Shown piece by piece: positions 23,808 to 32,571 of a stretch of 64,000 nt of DNA. The position numbers were made by a program, and so were the translations under genes. Within the stretch, counting starts at the first letter, position 1. Every line of letters starts with the position of its first letter. The notes under the pieces are model-generated. The model saw only the letters and a list, made by a program, of their open reading frames with translations, did no database searches and had not been told where the DNA came from. The DNA comes from CAZRHR01 sp964578885 (GTDB taxonomy: Bacteria > Bacteroidota > Bacteroidia > CAIKAF01), in the NCBI GenBank assembly GCA_964578885.1, contig CAZOEO010000005.1:1-64000 (forward strand), read 5' to 3'.

Positions 23808-24759
23808 TGGCCGTGAGTACGTCCTGCTCTTTCATGCCGGCAGCGCGTATTTGCTGAGGAACCAAACTGGCCGGAGAGAATCCCGGAATGGTATTTACTT
23901 CCATGAAATACAATTCTTTACCCGTCCACATGAAATCGATTCGCACCATCCCACGCAGGTTTAGCAGCCTGTAAATATCCACGGCATATCTTTCCAGTTT
24001 TTTGCGTGTAGGCACAGGAATGCGTGCCGGCGTAATTTCATCTGACGCACCTTCATATTTGGCGGTATAATCGAAAAACTCCCCATGAGGAACAATTTCC
24101 GTAGGCGGCAACACCACCATTTCCCCCTGCACTTCCAAAACCCCAATGCTCAGTTCTGTTCCGGGTAAAAATGATTCCACCAGCACCTGATCATCTACAG
24201 CAAATCCGGCTTCTATGGCTTCCGGTAAATCTTTCTTTTCCTTTATTTTAAATGTGGCCACGGAGCTACCACCATGATTGGGTTTCACAAAGCAGGGTAA
24301 ACCCAACTTTTCCACCATGGCATCTATCTGAATGACGTCATCGGTCGCGCGCACCAAAACACCTTTCGCCACCGGAATACGCAAAGTTTTCACCAAAAGT
24401 TTGGTCAAATATTTATCCATGGTCAGGGCAGAAGCCAACACTCCCGGAGACGTGTAAGGCACTTTCTGTACGTCCAGCCAGCCTTGCAATTTCCCATCTT
24501 CACCCGGCGTTCCATGTACGATATTGTAAGCCACATCAAAGGCCACGTAACCCTCTTTTCCCTGAAATCCAAAGCCCTGGTTAGAAACCGGGAAAATTCC
24601 GTCCGGGGTATGCACTTCCATTTTTCCACCTTTCACATGAACCAACCAAGGTTGGAACCATTGTGGATCCAGGGTACGCATCACCATATCGGCAGATTTC
24701 AAAGACACCTCGTATTCGCCGGAATCACCACCGGCTAGCACTGCAACTTGCGTTTTCAT
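23755..24759 (-). CDS. ddl: D-alanine--D-alanine ligase
   Basis: A 334-residue ATP-grasp ligase making D-Ala-D-Ala for peptidoglycan. It shows VLAGGDSGEYEVSLKSA at the N-terminus, N-I-V-H-G-T-P-G-E-D-G, P-C-F-V-K-P-N-H-G-G-S-S, the Y-T-A-K-Y omega-loop region (FFDYTAKYEG), R-I-D-F-M-W and EVNTIPGFSPASLVP. Length is in the normal range. The Tyr in the omega loop (Y-x-A-K-Y) fits a D-Ala rather than D-lactate product. A -7-like box ends 4 nt before its ATG. The last 53 nt overlap the convergent YkgJ gene. Confidence 0.95.
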   Translation of the reverse strand: MKTQVAVLAGGDSGEYEVSLKSADMVMRTLDPQWFQPWLVHVKGGKMEVHTPDGIFPVSNQGFGFQGKEGYVAFDVAYNIVHGTPGEDGKLQGWLDVQKVPYTSPGVLASALTMDKYLTKLLVKTLRIPVAKGVLVRATDDVIQIDAMVEKLGLPCFVKPNHGGSSVATFKIKEKKDLPEAIEAGFAVDDQVLVESFLPGTELSIGVLEVQGEMVVLPPTEIVPHGEFFDYTAKYEGASDEITPARIPVPTRKKLERYAVDIYRLLNLRGMVRIDFMWTGKELYFMEVNTIPGFSPASLVPQQIRAAGMKEQDVLTAIIFETLRSTPEAEGAEG

Positions 24760-24763
24760 GGGT

Positions 24764-24771
24764 TAAAGATA
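24764..24771 (-). promoter_or_regulatory. -7-like element (TATCTTTA) of ddl, 4 nt before ATG
   Basis: On the minus strand TATCTTTA is followed by ACCC and ATG (24759). One base from consensus. The spacing is the same as at oxyR, trhO and the ACMSD-like gene, predicting a leaderless transcript. Confidence 0.45.
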
Positions 24772-24826
24772 AGATGACGGGGGCTACGATAAAAATGCAT
24801 GTACAAGTCCGTGTAAAAAGGAATAA

Positions 24827-25870
24827 TCAGATTTTTTGGCCATTGGACAATGTGCGCATGGCTTCAAAAAAAGCCAAAATATCTTCTTTCTGAGTATCCC
24901 AGGCACACATCCAGCGGGCCACGTTGCCTTCTGGCTCAAAAATATAAAATGGAAATTTTTCCATTAAAGGTTCATTCCATTCCAGCGGAATGCTGGCAAA
25001 AACCCCGTTGGCCTGCACCGGATGACGAAGAATCACCTCTGGCAAGGTACTCACCATGGCCGCCAGTTCCTGTGCCATGGCATTGGCATGCAAGGCATTT
25101 TGTTTCCAAAGATTTTCGCGTAAAAATGGAATAAACTGGCCTGAGATAAAACGCATTTTGGAATGAAGCTGGGCCTGTTGTTTCCGGTAAGAAGCTGTTT
25201 TTCTGGCGAGTTCCGGCTGTAAAAACACCACAGCCTCTCCGGCCCAAAGACCATTTTTGGTTCCACCAAAAGAAAGCACATCTACACCAGCTGACCTTAG
25301 CTCTGACCAAGAAGCACCTAAGGAAGCCATGGCATTGGAAATCCGTGCGCCGTCTACGTGTAAATACAATCCATGTTGCTTACAAAAATCGGAAAAGGCT
25401 TTGATTTCCGCCATGGAATACACTGTACCAAACTCCGTGCTGTTGGTTAGAGAGACCACTTTGGGATGGACCCGGTGCACATCGTTTTGCCATTGAATCC
25501 AGGGTAAAAGTTGTTCAGGAGAAATTTTTCCATGGGTTGGGGCAATGGGAATGAGCTTGCATCCGGTAAACTTTTCCGGTGCACCGGCCTCGTCTTCATA
25601 AATATGCGCAACCTGACTACATAAAACGGCTTCCACAGAATCCGCCAAACTTCTTAATGCCAGTACATTGGCGCCGGTTCCATTGTAAGTGAAAAAGACT
25701 TCTGTTTCCGGCCCAAAGGCCTCTTTAAAAGCCAATTCAGCTTCACGGGTAACACTATCGTTGCCGTAACCCTGGGTGTGCCCGCGGTTAATTTCCTGGA
25801 TAAAATCCAAAATTCGCGGATGGATTCCCGCCTGATTATCGCTACCAAATCCTCTGGAAAAAGTCTTCAT
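24827..25870 (-). CDS. ltaE: low-specificity L-threonine aldolase (beta-eliminating lyase family)
   Basis: A 347-residue PLP enzyme of aminotransferase fold I. Features include S-D-N-Q-A-G-I-H-P near the start, YGNDSVTREAELAF, N-G-T-G-A-N-V-L-A-L, H-I-Y-E-D-E-A-G-A, H-V-D-G-A-R-I-S-N and the PLP-lysine motif SFGGTKNGLW. It should cleave L-threonine or allo-threonine to glycine and acetaldehyde. Same strand as ddl, 67 nt upstream of it; divergent from the nucleoside transporter. Confidence 0.92.
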   Translation of the reverse strand: MKTFSRGFGSDNQAGIHPRILDFIQEINRGHTQGYGNDSVTREAELAFKEAFGPETEVFFTYNGTGANVLALRSLADSVEAVLCSQVAHIYEDEAGAPEKFTGCKLIPIAPTHGKISPEQLLPWIQWQNDVHRVHPKVVSLTNSTEFGTVYSMAEIKAFSDFCKQHGLYLHVDGARISNAMASLGASWSELRSAGVDVLSFGGTKNGLWAGEAVVFLQPELARKTASYRKQQAQLHSKMRFISGQFIPFLRENLWKQNALHANAMAQELAAMVSTLPEVILRHPVQANGVFASIPLEWNEPLMEKFPFYIFEPEGNVARWMCAWDTQKEDILAFFEAMRTLSNGQKI

Positions 25871-25936
25871 TTCACAAATTTTGCATAAAAAAGTCTTAAA
25901 ATATCAATAGGATTGGTAACATTGTATGTACGCGTA

Positions 25937-27487
25937 ATGCATTTACTCATGATTCGTTTGCCATTTATCCTGATTTTTCTGCTGTTATCACTGTCCCCAA
26001 CCTGGGCCCAAGGCGCTGATACAGTTAACATTGTGCAAGACTCTATTGTCCAGACCGTAGCAGAAGCCCCACCTGTAGTTACAGAGAGAATTACCAAAGA
26101 TTACCAGATTGCAGATACAGGTTTGTCTGCCCAGGGCTTTTTCAGGGCCTTATTGGGTTTTATTTTTCTGGTTGGTATTTGTTGGTTATTCAGCACAAAC
26201 CGCAGAAGAATCAACTGGCGACTGGTGATTGTTGGTATTTTGCTGCAAGTGGTGATTGCGCTGATGCTCATTCCCGATTATCATTTTGGAGGCGATCTCG
26301 ATGACGTGGTTGGTTCAGGCGAGGCCGTACAGGTCGGCTTTAATCCGTTCCGCTATGGATTAGACAAAGTAGCCGCTGGTTTCACAAGAATACTTGGTTT
26401 CACCCAGGAAGGAGTGAGCTTTTTATTCAAGAGCATGGATGATGGCGTGATGCATCCCGCCTTAAAAAACTTTGCTTTTGTTATTTTACCTACGGTCATC
26501 TTCTTTTCTGCCCTAACCAGTTTGCTTTTCTTTTTAGGCATTTTGCAAAAAGTGGTGTATGTATTGGCCTGGTTAATGAAAAAAACCATGGGCTTGTCCG
26601 GTTCAGAAAGTTTAGCTGCAGCAGGAAATATCTTTTTGGGACAAACAGAAGCGCCATTGCTCATTAAACCCTACATCGCAGGCATGACCCGCTCGGAAAT
26701 CATGTGTCTGATGACGGGAGGTATGGCCACCATTGCCGGAGGCGTTTTGGCCGCCTATATTTCTTTCCTTGGAAATGGCGATCCTATCATGGAAATGTAT
26801 TACGCCAAGCACCTGCTCACCGCATCTTTGTTATCCGCTCCTGCGGCCATTGTAGCGGCCAAAATTCTGGTACCGGAAGTGCAAGAAGTCCGTACGGACA
26901 TGAAAATCTCCAATGAAAAAATTGGTACCAACTTCCTGGAAGCTATTTCTAATGGTACCGTCGAGGGGTTAAAACTGGCCGTAAATGTAGGCGCCATGTT
27001 GTTGGTATTCACCGCCATGATTGCCACATTCAACTTTTTCCTCGAAGGGTTAATTGGCGATATCACCGGGTTGAATCCAGAAATCGCACAAGTAACCAAC
27101 GGCCGCTATTCCGGATTAAACCTTCAGTTCATTCTGGGTTACGTGGGATCTCCCATCGCCTGGATGCTAGGTATTCCTTCGGAAGACATGCTAAACGTAG
27201 GCCAATTGCTGGGACAAAAAACTGTATTAAATGAGTTTTATGCCTATTACGAATTAGGAGAAATGAAAAACAGTGGCACATTCATGTATGAGAAATCAGT
27301 GGTCATGGCCACTTACATTCTATGTGGATTTTCCAACTTCGCTTCTATTGGTATTCAAATCGGAGGAATTGGTTCACTTGCTCCAGAAAAAAGAGCTGAA
27401 TTATCTAAACTCGGATTCCGTGCCATGCTTGGAGGAACAGTCGCTTGTTTACTCACATCAACGGTAGTAGGTATGTTTATGTCTTGA
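25937..27487 (+). CDS. concentrative nucleoside transporter (NupC/CNT family)
   Basis: A 516-residue inner-membrane symporter. The CNT core is clear: G-F-I-F-L-V-G-I-C-W-L-F-S, FLGQTEAPLLIKPYIAGMTRSE, M-T-G-G-M-A-T-I-A-G-G, L-L-S-A-P-A-A-I-V-A-A-K, GTVEGLKLAVNVGAML and C-G-F-S-N-F-A-S-I-G-I-Q-I-G-G. About ten helices take up nucleosides with Na+ or H+. It is longer than NupC of E. coli (400) because of an N-terminal signal-like helix plus a periplasmic stretch of about 45 residues, seen in other Bacteroidota members. Start chosen at the ATG giving MHLLMIRLPF. Close to deoC only at a distance (37.9 kb). Confidence 0.92.
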   Translation: MHLLMIRLPFILIFLLLSLSPTWAQGADTVNIVQDSIVQTVAEAPPVVTERITKDYQIADTGLSAQGFFRALLGFIFLVGICWLFSTNRRRINWRLVIVGILLQVVIALMLIPDYHFGGDLDDVVGSGEAVQVGFNPFRYGLDKVAAGFTRILGFTQEGVSFLFKSMDDGVMHPALKNFAFVILPTVIFFSALTSLLFFLGILQKVVYVLAWLMKKTMGLSGSESLAAAGNIFLGQTEAPLLIKPYIAGMTRSEIMCLMTGGMATIAGGVLAAYISFLGNGDPIMEMYYAKHLLTASLLSAPAAIVAAKILVPEVQEVRTDMKISNEKIGTNFLEAISNGTVEGLKLAVNVGAMLLVFTAMIATFNFFLEGLIGDITGLNPEIAQVTNGRYSGLNLQFILGYVGSPIAWMLGIPSEDMLNVGQLLGQKTVLNEFYAYYELGEMKNSGTFMYEKSVVMATYILCGFSNFASIGIQIGGIGSLAPEKRAELSKLGFRAMLGGTVACLLTSTVVGMFMS

Positions 27488-27539
27488 TTCGGAAAGCCTC
27501 AAGGTAACATTTGCTACATAGCAGCCGGAAAGCCTCCTG

Positions 27540-27547
27540 TATTTTTG
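27540..27547 (+). promoter_or_regulatory. -7 promoter element (TATTTTTG)
   Basis: An exact TAnnTTTG match 16 nt before the ATG at 27564. Confidence 0.6.
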
Positions 27548-27563
27548 CTTAAAACCTAATGGA

Positions 27564-28352
27564 ATGCAAGAAATCATAGGATATGCAGCGGCTTTACTCA
27601 TCGGTCTTTCCCTTGGAGTCATTGGCGGAGGCGGAAGCATCCTCACCTTACCTGTACTTACTTATTTAATGGGGGTAGAGCCCACTCTGGCCACCGCTTA
27701 TTCACTTTTTATCGTGGGAAGCACCGCTTTAGTCGGCGGTATCAAGGCTTTGTGGAAGAAACAGGCGGATATCAAAACGGCCCTTTGGTTTGGCGCACCA
27801 TCCATTGTGGCGGTGTATGCTACGCGAAAATTCATTCTTCCGGCCATCCCGGATTCATTGATTGGAATGGAAAAATCGGTGTGGATTATGTTGCTTTTTG
27901 CCCTTATCATGATTCCGGCAGCATATTCCATGATTAAGAAACCAGGAAACAAAGAGACGAAGGCCCCCAGAAAAATAGAAGGCGCAAAAGCCCTGGCTTA
28001 CGTCATGGCCGAGGGAACCATTGTGGGCATTTTAACCGGTTTGGTGGGTGCAGGAGGAGGATTTCTGATTATTCCCGTGCTAGTGGTGGTGTCCGGTTTA
28101 CCGATGAAAACTGCCGTGGGCACTTCGTTGCTTATTGTGGCCGCCAAAAGCCTCATTGGTTTTACAGGAGACTTAGGCAATCCCATGGATTGGAATTTGC
28201 TGTTTACCGTCACGGGTATTTCCATCGCAGGTATCCTGCTTGGCATGTGGGTGGCCAAATGGATTTCGGGTGAAAAGTTAAAACCCGCCTTCGGCTACTT
28301 CGTGCTGGTGATGGCCGGTTATATTCTATTCAAAGAATTCTGGCCAATGTGA
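27564..28352 (+). CDS. TauE/SafE (TSUP) family permease
   Basis: A 262-residue membrane protein with about eight helices in two halves. Each half begins with the family signature: GLSLGVIGGGGSILTLPVL (residues 14-32) and G-I-L-T-G-L-V-G-A-G-G-G-F-L-I-I-P. TSUP members export or import sulfite, thiosulfate or organosulfur compounds; the substrate is not determined. It converges on the rhodanese-family gene trhO with a 34-nt overlap of coding regions. The sulfur link is suggestive, but TrhO acts on tRNA, so a shared pathway is not implied. Confidence 0.9.
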   Translation: MQEIIGYAAALLIGLSLGVIGGGGSILTLPVLTYLMGVEPTLATAYSLFIVGSTALVGGIKALWKKQADIKTALWFGAPSIVAVYATRKFILPAIPDSLIGMEKSVWIMLLFALIMIPAAYSMIKKPGNKETKAPRKIEGAKALAYVMAEGTIVGILTGLVGAGGGFLIIPVLVVVSGLPMKTAVGTSLLIVAAKSLIGFTGDLGNPMDWNLLFTVTGISIAGILLGMWVAKWISGEKLKPAFGYFVLVMAGYILFKEFWPM

Positions 28353-29398
28353 TCCGGGTGAAAACCCTGCACGTCTTGCGGTCTCGGGAAGCGTCCCTTT
28401 TTAAAAATATTCGCGCCTTTGTTGGTCCCCTTTCTTAGTGTTTTTTGCACTTCTACAGGAAGTTGAATTTCTTCAGCACAAACCTCAGAACAACAACCAT
28501 GGTAGGTTTCCGCACAAGTGGCACATTGGATAAAGAGCAAATGACACCGCGCGTTCACACAATTGGTGTGGGTGTCACATGGCGCACCGCATTGATGGCA
28601 ATGTGCAATAACATCTTCCGTAATCCGTTCTCCAAGTCGATCGTCGAAAACAAAGTTTTTACCAATAAAGCGGATAGGCAGGTTTTGTGCTTTGGCCTTT
28701 CGGGTGTATTCAATGATGCCGCCTTCCAGCTGATAGACTTGAGAAAAACCTTTGTGTTTCAGATACGCACTGGCCTTTTCGCAGCGAATACCGCCGGTGC
28801 AATACAGCAAAACCGGCTTATCTTTATGTTCAGACAACATATTTTCCACAATCGGCAAACTCTCTCTGAACGTATCTACATCCGGACGAATCGCGCCTTC
28901 AAAATGTCCCACTTCAGATTCGTAATGGTTACGCATATCTACCACCACAGCATCGGGGCGATCCAGCATCGCATTGAACGACGCCGCGTCCAGATGAGGG
29001 CCACACTGGGTCACATCAAAAGCCGGGTCATCAATTCCATCCGCCACAATTTTTTCCCGAATCCGAATAATCAGCTTCAAAAAAGCTTCGTCCTTGGATT
29101 CTACCGCGATATTCAACCGAATACCATTCAAAAATGGAATGGCATACAAGGCCGCTTTAAACGTTTCAAAAGCCGGCTCCGGAACAGAAATCTGGGCATT
29201 GATACCTTCGTGCGCCACATAGGTTCTACCCAACACTCCCATGGCTTGCCAACTTTCAAAAAGCTGGTTGCGAAAGGCCACCGGATCTTCGATGGGCGTG
29301 TACTTGTAAAAAGAAATGGTCAAGCGATCAAACGGTTCCTCCGCCAATTTCCGACGCAGGGTTTCCCGGTCGTAGATATTATGCAGCACTGGTTTCAT
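28319..29398 (-). CDS. trhO: tRNA uridine(34) hydroxylase TrhO (rhodanese family)
   Basis: A 359-residue YceA/TrhO protein, which hydroxylates U34 of certain tRNAs in an oxygen-dependent reaction. The N-terminal UPF0176 acylphosphatase-like part (NIYDRETLRRKL, K-Y-T-P-I-E-D-P, Y-V-A-H-E-G-I-N-A-Q-I-S-V-P) is followed by a rhodanese domain with catalytic LLYCTGGIRCEKASAYL, and a Cys-rich tail (H-C-H-Q-C-G, C-A-T-C-A-E-T-Y-H-G-C-C-S). The ATG at 29398 gives the family's usual MKPVLHNIY start; an upstream extension is implausible because a -7 box would lie within it. Convergent overlap with the TSUP gene. Confidence 0.93.
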   Translation of the reverse strand: MKPVLHNIYDRETLRRKLAEEPFDRLTISFYKYTPIEDPVAFRNQLFESWQAMGVLGRTYVAHEGINAQISVPEPAFETFKAALYAIPFLNGIRLNIAVESKDEAFLKLIIRIREKIVADGIDDPAFDVTQCGPHLDAASFNAMLDRPDAVVVDMRNHYESEVGHFEGAIRPDVDTFRESLPIVENMLSEHKDKPVLLYCTGGIRCEKASAYLKHKGFSQVYQLEGGIIEYTRKAKAQNLPIRFIGKNFVFDDRLGERITEDVIAHCHQCGAPCDTHTNCVNARCHLLFIQCATCAETYHGCCSEVCAEEIQLPVEVQKTLRKGTNKGANIFKKGRFPRPQDVQGFHPDHIGQNSLNRI

Positions 29399-29402
29399 GA
29401 TG

Positions 29403-29410
29403 CAAAGATA
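29403..29410 (-). promoter_or_regulatory. -7 promoter element (TATCTTTG) of trhO, 4 nt before ATG
   Basis: An exact TAnnTTTG match on the minus strand, followed by only CATC before the ATG at 29398. It predicts a leaderless mRNA, as at oxyR. Confidence 0.6.
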
Positions 29411-29493
29411 CAGCCTCCTTGGGCGAATCCCATGATTTTTTGTCGGCAGAGCCTGAATCCCGCACCTCGTTTGGCAAAAAACCCGTCTATCCT

Positions 29494-29501
29494 TACCTTT
29501 A
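29494..29501 (+). promoter_or_regulatory. -7-like element (TACCTTTA)
   Basis: One base from TAnnTTTG, 20 nt before the ATG at 29522. Confidence 0.4.
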
Positions 29502-29521
29502 ACCTGCATTAAATTCCTACC

Positions 29522-31675
29522 ATGCGTTTCATTGTATCCATCATATTGTCCTTTTCCCTTGGATTAGGAATGCTTTCCGCACAGTTAAAGAAACATGTCC
29601 GCTGGGCAGGCAACTTTACCTACGCGTCTGAACAGGCGGGAACACTTTCCATCACCGCCTTTGTAGATCCGGGATGGCATTTGTATTCCATGGAAAATCC
29701 ACCGAATCCTACGGTTTTCGACGTGTCGTTCGACAATGGCTACCGGCTTTCGGGAAAAATCAAAGAGCCAAAACCCGTCAAGGAAAACGATGAGTATCTG
29801 GGCCCTGTCGCCTATTTCAAAGAGGCGAAAGTCGTTTTTACCGGACAAATCAACTTTACCGCAGGGAAGCCCGGAAAGGCCACAGTATTAGTTGAAGGTC
29901 AAGTTTGTACAGACGACAATGGCGAATGTTTGCCTTTCTCGGAAAAAATAGAAATCGTCATTCCTGCGCCTACGAACTTGCCGGCACCACCGGCCAATGA
30001 TACCGGAATGGGAAGCACCGCGCCTTCGTCCGGAGATACAGACGGAGATGGCGTTCCGGACGATATTGATGTTTGTCCGGGCGCTCCGGGAAAAGCAGAA
30101 TGGCAAGGTTGTCCGGATTCCGATGGAGATGGCGTGGCCGATCATGAAGATGCCTGCCCAAGTCTGGCGGCGAATACCACCGATGGTTGTCCCGAACAAG
30201 CAGGTGGATTAACTCGTTTTGTGCCGGAAAGAATGTCCGACAGTACCAAAGCACGGCTCAGCGGCGCCGGTTCCTGCGTGCCTGAAGAGTCCAGCCGCAC
30301 GCCCTGGGGAATTCTGGTCGCCGGAATGATTGGTGGTTTACTCGCTTTACTTACGCCCTGCGTATTCCCAATGATTCCATTAACCGTTACCTTTTTTACG
30401 AAACAAAGTAAAAACAGAGCGATTGGCATTCGGAATGCTTTGATTTATGCTTTCTCCATCATTGGCATTTATACCGGACTTGGCTTATTGATTACCTTGG
30501 TTTTTGGCGCCGAAGCCCTGAACAGCATGGCCACTTCCGCCTTTTGGAACCTGCTTTTCTTTGCCATTTTCGTCATTTTTGCCGTTTCTTTTTTGGGCGC
30601 ATTTGAAATTGTATTGCCTTCCTGGTTAGTGAATTCCGTAGACAAAGGCTCGAATCGCGGAGGACTAATCGGGATCTTTTTCATGGCCTTTACCCTTTCA
30701 TTGGTGTCTTTTTCCTGCACTGGCCCCATCATTGGCTCTTTGCTGGTAGAAGCCGGTACCAAAGGAGATGTGAGCGGACCTTTCCTTGGCATGTTAGGGT
30801 TTTCGTTGGCGCTGGCTTTGCCTTTTGCCCTTTTTGCCGCTTTTCCGGGATGGCTCAACTCCCTGCCCAGATCCGGAAGCTGGCTCAGTTCCGTGAAAGT
30901 AACCCTCGGTATGCTGGAATTGGCGCTGGCACTTAAGTTTTTAAGTACGGTAGACATGGCGTATCACTGGGATTTTCTTTACAGAGACCGGTTTATTGCT
31001 ATTTGGATTGCCATTTTTGGCGCACTGGCATTGTACCTTTTCGGCCTGATCCGCACCTCTTCAGACGGTCCGGAGCGACCAGCGTTGGGCGTTCCCAGAA
31101 TATTAATGGGCTTGCTCGTGCTGAGTTTCACCATCTATCTGATTCCGGGTTTAAGCGGACATCCTTTGCGTTTGCTTGCAGGAATTGCGCCACCGGCCAA
31201 TTACATGGAAACCTCTTCCGAAGTAAACCATTGCCCACAAGGTTTGCCTTGCGTGAATGATTACGACGAAGCCGTAGCGCGAGCCAAAGCGGAACAAAAA
31301 CCTATTTTCATCGACTTTACAGGTTTTGGCTGTACCAATTGCCGCCAAATGGAAGAAAATGTGTGGATTATGCCGGAAACCATGGAACGGCTAAAAAACG
31401 ACTTCATTCTGGCCAGCCTGTATGTAGACGACAAAAAGCCACTGGATGAAACAGCAAAATGGATTTCTCCACTCACCAATTTACCCGTACAAACCATTGG
31501 ACAGCGCTGGAGTGCGTTTCAACAATATTATTTTGGTTCAAATTCTCAGCCTTTATATGTGGTGGTAGACACGGACGGAAATGTAGTGGGCTTGCCGTAT
31601 GGATACAATCCGAATCAACAGGCCTTTTACGATTATCTGACATGTAGTCTGGCTCGATTTAAAGAGGGCGCCTGA
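29522..31675 (+). CDS. DsbD-type thiol reductase with TSP3-like insert and thioredoxin domain
   Basis: A 717-residue protein. Order: signal peptide (to about 20); DsbD-alpha domain with a Cys pair in G-Q-V-C-T-D-D-N-G-E-C (near 130-137); two thrombospondin type-3-like calcium repeats, DTDGDGVPDDIDVCP and DSDGDGVADHEDACP (about 172-222); a DsbD transmembrane unit of eight helices with L-L-T-P-C-V-F-P and F-S-C-T-G-P; and a periplasmic thioredoxin domain with FTGFGCTNCRQME (Cys near 604 and 607). It should move electrons from cytoplasmic thioredoxin to periplasmic substrates. The TSP3 insert is not part of classic DsbD and is the odd feature. Confidence 0.93.
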   Translation: MRFIVSIILSFSLGLGMLSAQLKKHVRWAGNFTYASEQAGTLSITAFVDPGWHLYSMENPPNPTVFDVSFDNGYRLSGKIKEPKPVKENDEYLGPVAYFKEAKVVFTGQINFTAGKPGKATVLVEGQVCTDDNGECLPFSEKIEIVIPAPTNLPAPPANDTGMGSTAPSSGDTDGDGVPDDIDVCPGAPGKAEWQGCPDSDGDGVADHEDACPSLAANTTDGCPEQAGGLTRFVPERMSDSTKARLSGAGSCVPEESSRTPWGILVAGMIGGLLALLTPCVFPMIPLTVTFFTKQSKNRAIGIRNALIYAFSIIGIYTGLGLLITLVFGAEALNSMATSAFWNLLFFAIFVIFAVSFLGAFEIVLPSWLVNSVDKGSNRGGLIGIFFMAFTLSLVSFSCTGPIIGSLLVEAGTKGDVSGPFLGMLGFSLALALPFALFAAFPGWLNSLPRSGSWLSSVKVTLGMLELALALKFLSTVDMAYHWDFLYRDRFIAIWIAIFGALALYLFGLIRTSSDGPERPALGVPRILMGLLVLSFTIYLIPGLSGHPLRLLAGIAPPANYMETSSEVNHCPQGLPCVNDYDEAVARAKAEQKPIFIDFTGFGCTNCRQMEENVWIMPETMERLKNDFILASLYVDDKKPLDETAKWISPLTNLPVQTIGQRWSAFQQYYFGSNSQPLYVVVDTDGNVVGLPYGYNPNQQAFYDYLTCSLARFKEGA

Positions 31676-31730
31676 CCTTACCCGCATTTTTCCCGATAAA
31701 ACCAGCTTCACAGGGGCGAAACCCGTTCGT

Positions 31731-32429
31731 TTATTCCTTTTGTGCGGTGGCCAAACAACAGACCAAAACAGATTTGGCACCTGCTTGATTGAGGCGTTGT
31801 GCCAGGGCAATACAAGTGGCACCAGTGGTCATTACATCATCCACAATGATGCAGGTTTTTCCCTGAATTTTCTGTGGGTTCACTACTTCAAGGGTGTCCC
31901 GAACATTTTCCATCCGGGTGGTTCTTCCATGTTTGGTTTGAGATTGAGTTGGCCTTTTTTTCCGAACCACATCGGTCCAAACCGGCAAACCAAGACTTTG
32001 GGACATGCCGCGGGCCAATTCTTCCGCCTGGTTGAATCCACGGGAATACTTTTTCCGCCAGTGCATGGGCACCGGAATCATTGCATCAGCGGCCTTCCAC
32101 TGAGGAAGCTCAGATAAGATGGCGCCGTAATACCGACCCGCCCATGCGGCCAATCGGCGGCCTTGTTTGTATTTGATTTGATGAATAAAATCGCGGATTT
32201 CCGTTTTTTCCCCAAAATAGAGCCAGGCGGCAGCATGTGCCACATCCGTTTGGGCGTTGAGTGCGTACCACATGGGATGCGCCATTTGCTTATGAAAGCG
32301 TGTTTCCGGCAGCAAAAACAAACAAGGCGTACATAACATGTCCTCCGTACTTCCGAGACCTTGTTTGCACATTCCACACGTTGGCGGATAAAAAACCGCT
32401 TCCAAGCCATGCCAAAATGAATTCCACAT
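31731..32429 (-). CDS. comF: ComF family protein (phosphoribosyltransferase-like)
   Basis: A 232-residue ComF-type protein. An N-terminal zinc ribbon (Y-P-P-T-C-G-M-C, then M-L-C-T-P-C) is followed by the phosphoribosyltransferase fold: QIKYKQGRRLAAW, PVPMHWRKKYSRGFNQAEELA, T-K-H-G-R-T-T-R-M-E-N-V and the PRPP loop CIIVDDVMTTGAT. ComF is needed for DNA uptake in competent bacteria, though most genomes carry it without other competence genes nearby, as here. Convergent with the DsbD gene. Confidence 0.92.
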   Translation of the reverse strand: MWNSFWHGLEAVFYPPTCGMCKQGLGSTEDMLCTPCLFLLPETRFHKQMAHPMWYALNAQTDVAHAAAWLYFGEKTEIRDFIHQIKYKQGRRLAAWAGRYYGAILSELPQWKAADAMIPVPMHWRKKYSRGFNQAEELARGMSQSLGLPVWTDVVRKKRPTQSQTKHGRTTRMENVRDTLEVVNPQKIQGKTCIIVDDVMTTGATCIALAQRLNQAGAKSVLVCCLATAQKE

Positions 32430-32546
32430 TGGTAAAAAATGGATGATTTAACCCTAAATGTACAACCCGGAGATACGGGATTGCAAGTAAAGGCCTTGGT
32501 TTCGTGTTTTCTACATGATAAAGAGCAATATATTAAGGTGAAAGTT

Positions 32547-32554
32547 TATTTTTG
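32547..32554 (+). promoter_or_regulatory. -7 promoter element (TATTTTTG)
   Basis: An exact TAnnTTTG match 17 nt before the ATG at 32572. Confidence 0.6.
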
Positions 32555-32571
32555 TAGAAATATCGTTATCC

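Noticed and set aside
28445..29512. 355-codon open frame on the plus strand
   Set aside because: It is entirely antisense to trhO, which has a full set of family motifs; the translation is rich in Arg, His and Phe with no domain.
30469..30957. 162-codon minus-strand frame inside the DsbD gene
   Set aside because: Antisense to conserved membrane helices of DsbD; Lys/Pro/Ser-rich and without homologous features.
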